Assembly (NCBI GenBank): GCA_032718475.1
Contig: JAUCBJ010000560.1
Coordinates: forward strand, 1-37,899
Reading direction: 5' to 3'
DNA from: Nemertoderma westbladi
Taxonomy: Eukaryota; Xenacoelomorpha; Nemertodermatida; Nemertodermatidae
Length of the DNA stretch: 37,899 nt
Shown here: one piece after another, positions 16,474 through 24,700 of the stretch
How positions within the stretch are numbered: position 1 is the first letter of the stretch
How the letters are laid out: the number at the start of each line of letters is the position of its first letter
Program-made: the position numbers and the translations under genes
The notes under the pieces: generated by a model
The model's input: the letters and a program-made list of their open reading frames with translations, nothing else
Told to the model about the DNA's origin: nothing
Databases searched by the model: none

Positions 16474-18375
16474 CTATAGTGACAACTTTAGTTTCTTAGT
16501 AGAAGATTCCTTCGAAGACAATGGTGTAAGGAGTTTCGTTTGATTGTTTAAAAAAATATTAGTTAGCTTCATTAGACACACTTGTGGAATCTCACCATCA
16601 AAATATTGACTTGACACAAAGCTAAAGTAGCTGCAAAGACTTCTCCGGCAAACTGAAAGCACACTGATGTTAAGAAAAAAAATAAAACAAAAAAAGGTAA
16701 ACTGCACTAGTATATCTGATGGTGTAGTAAGGCGACCTCGGTCTAGCTCTTTCAAATAGGTGCTGTACTCTGTATAGACAACTGTAGAAGGGTCTATGTT
16801 AGTATTCTCCGGTAAAGATCGCTGAAGATAACCGGCAATAAAGTACAACGCTTGTTTAGTGTCAACATTTATCTCATCTTCACACATAGGTAGTGTCTCG
16901 ACGAGATCTACAATAAATTCAGTCAATGTGACATTACATTTAGAGCATTTATGTGAGTCGTAATCGCTCTGCGTTGTTGACTGCTCATGTCGGAGAAACT
17001 CGAAATTAATTGAGGCTAACAGTTTTGTTTTTTGTATTTGGTAATACTGAAGGGCTTGCACTGCTGCAATGAAGTATGTTCCTCCCGCTGACTGGCGAAT
17101 CCGACCGAAAGCTTTTTCCAGTGGATCAGTGGTAAAATTACCACACAAAACATAATCGAAATTGCGTTGAAGTAACGATTTCACCAAATCTACAAAACCA
17201 CGAAACGTATGAACAATGGCGCTAGCTGTATCTGTTGTAAATGTCTGATAGCGAGTTTTACCATTTACACACCTCATTTTCTCAACATTAGAAGCTATAT
17301 CGAGCAGTATATCCAACCGTTTATCACCAGGATCTGATATGGGACTCCGCCATTCATCATTTAAATGTATAGCCTCGTTCTTGGACTTCACATTTAATAT
17401 CTTGAATGCCTTCACAAAAACTTCTATGAAATCTGCCGTGTCTTTGTCAGTTTTGTTTGATTTCGTATGAGTACGTAAAGCTGTTACAGTTTCGTCACAA
17501 AATACTCGAAGCATTAAACAAACGTCTTGTCTCTCAATAGGTTTCGGGTATACAGCTTTGTGAATAAGTCGATGACCAATTTTAACAACATTGGACTTCT
17601 CAGACTCGTATAAACTTCTAATACTCGACCAATTGGCTATCTTGCCATCAAGGTTTATTGCCTGGTTCTTTTCAGTGATCCAATTATTGCGAATTGATTT
17701 CATCAAGTGAACAAAATCAAACAAAAGAAATGTTCCCTGAGTGGTTAACCAAGGCTTTCCTACCTCAGTTTCAAATAAAGCAAAAAAGCTTCGATTGACA
17801 GACAGATTGTCACCAAGAATTGCAATAACATTACCATTAGCTGATTGAATGTTTAGATAAACATCTGTTATAACATCATATAGAAAACTTGAATCTAAAT
17901 TTAACACTGGCATCATGTTGTTCAGAAATGTTGGACCACCATGAAGGCATTTTAACATAACACCCAAAATAGTTTTGGCCAAATAGTTGGGATTGTTTTC
18001 AGCTATTCCAAATATGTGACCACCTTGGTAGGCCAATGCCGCCTTTACGTAAATTTCATCAACCAAGAGCACACAGTTCCGTTGCATCACTGATAGGTTT
18101 TTAAAAACTGCGTGTAAAAAGTTATGATCATCTAATTTATTTGCAGTCGAAGTTAGTCGTTGCAATGTACGGATTGATGGAAGAGGATACTCATTTAAAA
18201 TCTTTAAATACAGTTGCATACAGTCGACTAGTTGCATAATATTCAAAAGCACGAACCAAAACATCGGCAGTCCATTTCTGACAACCAACACGAACAGGTT
18301 GAAGTGACTTAATATCCTGAAGTAAAATATCGAGTTTGGAAGGGGTTTCCGCATTTGAAAGAAAATTAACCACAT
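16474..18375 (-). CDS. P-type transposase, catalytic and C-terminal part (frameshifted from N-terminal part)
   Basis: This is the downstream frame of the transposase. Useful sequence starts near 18190, where the N-terminal frame (18191-19042) ends. One-base slippage in a T/A-rich stretch (about 18185-18205) would join the two. RNase H-like catalytic residues are recognisable: Asp in LLVDEIYVK, Asp in AILGDNLSVN, and Glu in FTTDPLEKAFGRIR. The GTP-binding-type insertion expected in P transposases would lie between the second Asp and the Glu. Near the C-terminus a Phe/Ile-rich stretch (about 16655-16735), with T-rich sequence ending CTTTCAG on the coding strand, may be a short unspliced intron. 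The stop is at 16474. Similar domesticated genes are THAP9-like, but the inverted repeats show that this is a transposon copy. Confidence 0.85.
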   Translation of the reverse strand: MWLIFFQMRKPLPNSIFYFRILSHFNLFVLVVRNGLPMFWFVLLNIMQLVDCMQLYLKILNEYPLPSIRTLQRLTSTANKLDDHNFLHAVFKNLSVMQRNCVLLVDEIYVKAALAYQGGHIFGIAENNPNYLAKTILGVMLKCLHGGPTFLNNMMPVLNLDSSFLYDVITDVYLNIQSANGNVIAILGDNLSVNRSFFALFETEVGKPWLTTQGTFLLFDFVHLMKSIRNNWITEKNQAINLDGKIANWSSIRSLYESEKSNVVKIGHRLIHKAVYPKPIERQDVCLMLRVFCDETVTALRTHTKSNKTDKDTADFIEVFVKAFKILNVKSKNEAIHLNDEWRSPISDPGDKRLDILLDIASNVEKMRCVNGKTRYQTFTTDTASAIVHTFRGFVDLVKSLLQRNFDYVLCGNFTTDPLEKAFGRIRQSAGGTYFIAAVQALQYYQIQKTKLLASINFEFLRHEQSTTQSDYDSHKCSKCNVTLTEFIVDLVETLPMCEDEINVDTKQALYFIAGYLQRSLPENTNIDPSTVVYTEYSTYLKELDRGRLTTPSDILVQFTFFCFIFFLNISVLSVCRRSLCSYFSFVSSQYFDGEIPQVCLMKLTNIFLNNQTKLLTPLSSKESSTKKLKLSL

Positions 18376-19033
18376 TATCTAATATTGACCAGCGATCAAT
18401 CACTTTTATACGCATGGAGTTTATAACGCAAAAGGGAACCGATATTTTAGCACCATATCTGTAAGACTCAAAAGTTAGATTCTTAAAGATCTTAAGAACA
18501 AACTTCGGAATTCCTGAACCAAACACAAATTCAGCACTTTGAATTATCGTCACCGGAACAGAAGAACCTGAAGATACTATTGCAGTAGCGGTGTAAACAA
18601 TAACATTATCCTTGATAATTTTTTTATCTCTTATCGCACCAACAACGTCTTTGTATTCGAACAAATCTTGTGCATTAAACTCGCCGAGCTGATCAGGTTG
18701 TATTTGGCGTGTACCAAAAGAAATTTTAGATACATCGCGCAGTTTTGGCTGAGATATGGGACAGCAACTTGGAGAAATCTGAGGCCATATCGAGGGGGGT
18801 TCGACAGGAATTAATTTCTGTGAGCGAAAAGCCCTACGTTGGGAAAACCCCTCCGGCCAATGCAGTTCACACACAACTGTGTGCTTGGAGACAATTAAAT
18901 TTTGGCGAACTTTCAATAGAACGCTCATCCATTGAGAATGGTACGGCTCGTCACTAGGAACTCGATAAACGGTTACCGGTGATTCATTTGCATAGTTGGA
19001 GCGACAAAGTGGAACGCAGCACTTTCTAGGCAT
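18191..19033 (-). CDS. P-type transposase, N-terminal THAP part
   Basis: I prefer the start at 19033, giving MPRKCCVPLC, since THAP proteins usually begin Met-Pro close to the first zinc cysteines; an ATG at 19042 adds three residues. The C2CH THAP zinc module is visible: CCVPLC, then CELHWPEGF about 45 residues later, with the expected PxxP-like SDEP and W residues between. It would bind the element ends. The following 200 residues contain the start of the P-transposase region (QKWTADVLVRAFEYYATS). The frame ends at 18191, where the catalytic part continues in another phase. No intron borders explain the change, so I regard it as an indel. This pseudogene-like state is consistent with loss of autonomy. 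Confidence 0.85.
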   Translation of the reverse strand: MPRKCCVPLCRSNYANESPVTVYRVPSDEPYHSQWMSVLLKVRQNLIVSKHTVVCELHWPEGFSQRRAFRSQKLIPVEPPSIWPQISPSCCPISQPKLRDVSKISFGTRQIQPDQLGEFNAQDLFEYKDVVGAIRDKKIIKDNVIVYTATAIVSSGSSVPVTIIQSAEFVFGSGIPKFVLKIFKNLTFESYRYGAKISVPFCVINSMRIKVIDRWSILDNVVNFLSNAETPSKLDILLQDIKSLQPVRVGCQKWTADVLVRAFEYYATSRLYATVFKDFK

Positions 19034-19275
19034 CGCATGCAATGCAACTAGAAAACCGCATGTAAATACTGAATGCAGGTAAGTAAGGACTCCGAGGCGA
19101 TGATTACTGCTTCAACTGTTCAATCTGTCGGTCACGGTCAGATCTCAGACGGTAATTACCGAATTAATAGACCACATCAACTGTCAAACATAATAAAACG
19201 AGGTACCGGTATCACAAACAACAATAGGCCCTATGTATTAAGCAAGGAGTATTAAGCCATAAGTGGTCACGGACA

Positions 19276-20319
19276 CAGGGCTGGGAAAAACCATAGGTTT
19301 TTCAGAAAAATTTTTAGGTTTTAGGTTTTTGCAAGGTTTTTGTAGGTTTTTGGAAGGTTTTTGCAGGTTTTTGAAGGTTTTCGCTAGGTTTTTGTAGTAT
19401 TTCGCTAGTTTTTTGTAGTATTTCTGTATTTGTATATTGATTGATTAGATTGACCTGGCTGCCTGGTTGGTAAATGATTAGATAAATTATATGGGGCGAC
19501 ATTTGGTCAACTGGTCAAGATTATATTTTATAGATACACTATCAGACTATGATACAAAATTGTTTGAAAGAATGAGTCCATCAGGTTTCATTGTCATATT
19601 AGTTACATTTATATAAACCTGTACAAAGTCTGAAAGTAGGCTTACAGCAGTACAGACTACAGTCTTAAATTCAGACAGTAGGTGCAACTATTTATTACAC
19701 TATTAGTGTATTAGTTCAGTAGTCTATTAGTATCATTAGCATCATCAATCTGTCAATGCATGCAGAATGCAGGCACGCGATTCAGCGAATGCAGAATGCC
19801 ACCCCATCCCACAGTCCCATTATACTACTAACATAAAAGCATAAGGCAAACCATACTGCCATAACCCGATAACCACCTGACTGCCTCTGTGACCACCAGC
19901 TGACCAGAGCCAGAGCTGCAGAGACCACCCACTGACGCTGACCCAGCCACCTGCAGACCTGGCTGCCTGGACCACTGCTGCACCGTACGTGTACAGTTAT
20001 CAGCAGCAACGTAGGCTGTCAGGTAGTTGAGTTACCGGTCAGCCGGTACCGGACCATCTGACTGCTAACTTACATCAGCTAACTTGCATCAGTCAGCTTG
20101 TCAGAAGTGACAAGACAACTGGACTGGACTGGAACTCATCAGCTGACAATGCAAGTTGACTTGTTCAGTTGTTTTGAGTGTACAAATGAAATTAAAAGGC
20201 AAATTAAAGATGAAAAATCAAAAACCTAAAAACCTAGTTTTAGGCTTTTTTCAAATTTTAGGTTTTTGACAAAAACCTACAAAAACCTAGGTTTACAAAA
20301 ACCTACTTTGCCAGCCCTG
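19276..20319. mobile_element. Non-autonomous hAT-type element nested in the P-type element
   Basis: The ends are CAGGGCTGG and its complement CCAGCCCTG. The flanks are an 8-bp duplication CACGGACA (19268-19275 and 20320-20327), as expected for hAT. Inside each end lies a cluster of AGGTTTTTG-type motifs (about ten copies at 19308-19400, about six inverted copies at 20220-20305), resembling subterminal transposase-binding repeats. The 1044-bp element has no transposase frame. The interior is low-complexity and contains CAG/CTG-rich stretches and one ACCGGT-rich patch near 20033. Confidence 0.85.
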
Positions 20320-20489
20320 CACGGACACCGATAAAGGATAAGTACTATATGCTATACATTTGGAAGAAAACAGAATACAGAAGTACACATGAAGTAGGCC
20401 GCCCCACTAGAAACTAGGCATATACAGATATAGGCTACATGCTATACAGACAGACAAATACCGGTCAACCGGTATCCACTGATTAGGCC

Positions 20490-20691
20490 TAGATGTTGCC
20501 ATAGCAACAGGGTCTCGAGATAAACAATTTTAAATATGATATTTGAGATCCTCAGCATCGACTTAGTGGGGGTAGGTAAAGGTTAGAAGTTTGTATCTAC
20601 CATATATTCCGACTTACACCCATAAACAAAGTGGCCTCCAAGTCAGCTATTTGCCCGTGCGTTGTCATGGCCTCTTATAAAGTAGGCCATG
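20490..20691 (-). repeat. P-type element right terminal inverted repeat (202 bp)
   Basis: It is the complement of 16032-16233, ending in CATG immediately before the duplicated TACAGAAC. Similarity to the inner left copy continues inward to about 20461, so the ancestral repeat was somewhat longer. Confidence 0.9.
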
Positions 20692-20699
20692 TACAGAAC

Positions 20700-21772
20700 C
20701 CACAGACCAAATAATTACAATAGAGAGACTCCCTACTATAGTAGATGAGCCTGAAATAATTAGGCCTGTTCCCGAAGCCACCCTTTCGGTCGTAGAGACA
20801 CCTGTACTCCCTGAACCTACTTCTCAATTCCCTTTGCACAGCACTAAGCTACCTGTGCCCAGCAGAACAGTCCGTGAGACAGTTCATACCCTGGACTCCG
20901 AGCGAAATATTCATGATTTGTCGCCCGTTGTCCCTCGTCCGCCCGCTACAACGTTGGCGAATCCCGCTTCGGCGGTCGAATGGGTGGATGAGAGACGACG
21001 GGGGATGGATCTCCTGCTCGGACAGATGCAGGAGACTGTTCAACAATTCAAAGGCACAGTAAGGGAAAGTAGGCTAGAGTTGCAAGAAGTGCAGCAAAGT
21101 ATCGCGCTAGAACGCGATAAATTAGTAAATACACAAAGGGGTATACCACCACCCCCTGTAACCATGTGTCAACCTGTTAGGTCTGAAGTATCTCATGCGC
21201 AAGGTGTGGAGCCTACACGCATCTATACTGCTAGCGAAGTAGAAACTCCTATAGTGAACCCTATTAAGGGTAATTATAGACCTGTTGATAATGATATTCC
21301 CTATAGACCGGATCATAATCCGAGAAATTTATATACCGATAACTCGATATTAAATAACACGATGGCCCAAGAAAGTTTTACGCGTCAAATGGCTAGAACC
21401 GAAGCCCTGCAAGCAGTAAAGGTGGGAGAGATCGTCAAGTTCAATGGAGATGAGATGAAATGGTTACCTTTTAATGAATATTACAAAGATAACATACAGA
21501 ACTCTGTGCTATCTAATGGAGAGAAACTTAGATTCCTCATCGAGTGCTTGGAAGGATCTCCCAAGTTAATGGTGTTAAAGTTTATTGGACATCCAGACGG
21601 ATTAAGACAAGTTTGGGATACACTAAACATCAGGTATGGTAATAGGAATAACATAGCTGGGTATTTGTATGCAAAGTTGGTAGCGCCCCGAAAGTTTATT
21701 AGTAGCGGAATTATAGAGTTTTCCGATGAGATTCAGGAGATCTGTAGACAATTAGATTGGCTAGTCTCATGA
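20700..21772 (+). CDS. gag: BEL/Pao gag, C-terminal part (DUF1759-like), ends at a frame break
   Basis: The gag frame resumes right after the 8-bp duplication and runs to a TGA at 21770-21772. The first portion is Pro/Thr-rich. A helical region follows with EWVDERRRGMDLLLGQMQ-like content. Then comes a DUF1759-like capsid region (PFNEYYKDNIQ, LRFLIECLEG, VWDTLNIRYGN). The domain does not finish at the stop: its continuation (VASTLPKG...W) is in the frame used by pol. The shift is +1 near TCA-T-GAG (21767-21773). Most BEL/Pao elements use one gag-pol frame, so this is either a mutation or programmed +1 frameshifting. The location inside a folded domain favours mutation. Confidence 0.85.
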
Positions 21773-21785
21773 GTATCAGAATGCT

Positions 21786-24700
21786 ATGGTTATTAGAGCA
21801 GTGGCTTCTACTTTACCGAAGGGTGGAGTAGGTACACGCTGGGATAAGAAAGTGTTATATATGATGGAACAACAACGACGAGACCCTACCATGGCTGATC
21901 TCATGTCATTCCTAGATGGAGAAGTGAAATTACAGCTCCTGAAACTGTCCAGAGAGAAGACACCGGAAAACAAGGTAAGTGAAAAACCCGTCTCTAGGAG
22001 AAAGGTAACACCAGTGTGTTATACAGATGATGGCGAAAGCCAGACTTCTCAAGGAGAAGATAGCGGGAAAGACACTGACCGCGCTTATTACGTAAATAAA
22101 ATGCCAAAAGATCAGGTAAGTAAATTCAAGTCTCGAACAAATGACAGGAGAGAACAGGTAAGAAAAACTCCTCCCACGTCTCCCAAGAGAATTCAGGTGA
22201 GAAAGCCAGAAGAAAAAGCAAGTGTACACAATGTGACTCAGAGTAAGGTGAGTAACATCAAACCGAAATGTGCGCTATGTGACGGGACCCATCGCTTAAA
22301 TATGTGTGATGAATTTCTAAAGAAATCATTAACTGAGAGACGTGAAGTCATGTGGGACAAGCGGTTGTGCTATAATTGCCTCAGACAAGGACACCAACGG
22401 CGAACCTGTTACTCTGACACAAGATGTGCCAAGTGCGGTGCGAAACATCATATCTTGTTGCACACTGAATTCGAGCGAAATAGTCCGAGTCAGGTAAGTG
22501 ATTCCGAATTACATGTCCAATTCAGTGATGTGAACGACACTGATCAATCTGAGATGGAAGGATTCTATACGGACGAGTTCTCCGACGAAAACGAATCCTG
22601 TTACATGATAAATACCACAGTGTATCGAGCACTCATTTATGAAAAGGATACATCAGACATTGACCTTGCTTTAACTACTTCTGATCGACAACCATCTTGG
22701 AAAGCGCCAACTTCCAATGTAGGGATTAGAGAATTTCCTGTGGTACAGGTAAGGGTCCACGGACCAAACAGGAGTTATGTAGTGAACGCCCTCCTTGACT
22801 CCGGTAGTACAGGAACATTCATCGACAAAGAGCTAGCCGAAGACATATTCGCTGGACAACCCAAGTTCCGAACTAAGCTAAACATGTCAGGAATTATGCA
22901 AGTTTGGAAATCCACAGTAACCGCGGATTATTATGTAGGTGCGTTGTCCACCCCCCAGGACGAACTAGGAGAACATAGCATAAGGTCAGTGAAAATGGTG
23001 GCTATAAAGAACTTCGCTACTACTCAAGCAGACCTTTATAATTGGGACGAGGATGAGAGCATCCAACATCTTAAGATACCTCGATTCCAGACAGATTATC
23101 CTGGAGTGCAAATACTCATCGGTCAAAATGCGCATGAAGCGCTCGAGACATTAGAGAAACGACCTGCTCAACCGCAACCTCTACAAGTTTATGCGGGAAG
23201 AACTAGAGTAGGTTGGTACTTTACTGGCCCTTCCCGTAGAACTCTAATGGAAAGATTACCGAAAGACCAAGTATATCAAGCACGAGAATGGGAAGTTGAG
23301 AACAGTGAGTTCGACGATCCAACTGAGGGAACTCCATACTCCTCAGACAACGACGATATACATCAACTTTTTGATGAGGAGAATGCCATCGATCTCCTTA
23401 AGGAAAGCGAGACTTGGCAAAATCAAGTGAACTTATGTCAACTCCTTCACCCATCTGAGCGAGACGACTATAACGACGAGCTTAATGACGTCATTGAACG
23501 TTATAATGCCAAGACTCGGGATGAACATGCCGTGAGATTCTTTACTCAAGAGGTCGTAGAGCCCAACTCCTACGATAAGGCCCTATCGGTGGAGGAAGAA
23601 AGAGCCAAGCAGATCCAAGCGACAACTACTCGTTTTCTTAAAGATCAAGGAAGGTATGAGATCGGACTTCCTTTCCGAAAGCGAGAACCAAAGTTTATTA
23701 ACAACAGACCTTTGGCGGAGAAAAGAATTGCTCAACTACATCGACGCCTTACGGCAAATTCTTCAGCTAAAGAAATGTATAAAACACAGTTGAAGAAGTT
23801 TATTAGCAAAGGATATGCGGAGCTAGTACCGGAAGAAACACCCATAACTGAGAGAACGTATTATTTAACTCACCATTACGTTCCCAAACCCGGTAAACCC
23901 CATGAAGTACGAGTGGTGTTTGATGGTTCCGCCCTTTATATGGGCCAATCTCTTAATTCTGAATTGTTACCCGGACCCAACTTACTCCAATCCTTGTTGG
24001 GAATACTACTGCGATTAAGACAATACTCCATTGCTTTCGCCTCAGATATAGAAGGCATGTTCTTACAAGTCAAAGCGCTGGATAGGGATCGAGATAGCCT
24101 ACGATTTTTGTGGTGGCCTGAAGGAGACCTCAACCAGAAACCGGTGGAATACTGGATGACCATCCAGGCTTTTGGGATAATCTCGAGCCCTTCAAACGCC
24201 TGTTCCGTGGTGCGCACTACTGCGGATGACAACCGAGACGCCTTCTCTAAAGAAGTGATCGACAATATCAAACGAGACATCTACATGGATGATAATCTGA
24301 AGTCCCTTCCATCAGTCGAAGAAGCCATTGATGTCGCTAAAGGAACGGTAGAGTGCTTAAGAAGAGGTGGATTTCGATTAACTAAATTCACCAGCAACTC
24401 CCGTGAGTTTCTGGAGTCGATCCCGGTAGAAGATCGAGGAACAAAAGACCTAGATCTTATAAAGGATGATCTCCCAGAAACTAAGACCCTTGGTTTGAAA
24501 TGGGACACAGAAAGAGATGTCCTGTTTTTCCAACTAAAACAGCGAGATAATCCAGTTCGGACTAAACGGATATGTTTAAGTATCCTGAGTACTTATTTCT
24601 ATCCATTGGGATTTATTAGCCCAGTTATATTGATTGCTCGGAGTTTAGTACAACAAATGTGGCTTGAAAACCACTCATGGGACGATCCACTTAAGGGAGA

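Larger units (their letters stand above)
16032..20691 (-). mobile_element. P-type DNA transposon inserted in gag
   Basis: The element has perfect 202-bp terminal inverted repeats starting CATGG. It is flanked by an 8-bp direct duplication TACAGAAC (16024-16031 and 20692-20699). It encodes a THAP-domain P-type transposase on the minus strand. Eight-base duplications and CATG-type ends are P hallmarks. At 4660 bp it includes a nested hAT-type element at 19276-20319; without that and its duplication it is about 3.6 kb. The transposase frame is broken once, so this copy is probably not autonomous. The identical arms suggest a recent insertion. Confidence 0.9.

Noticed and set aside
18745-18957. 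Plus-strand frame opposite the THAP region
   Set aside because: It is antisense to the transposase N-terminal part, with no domain features.
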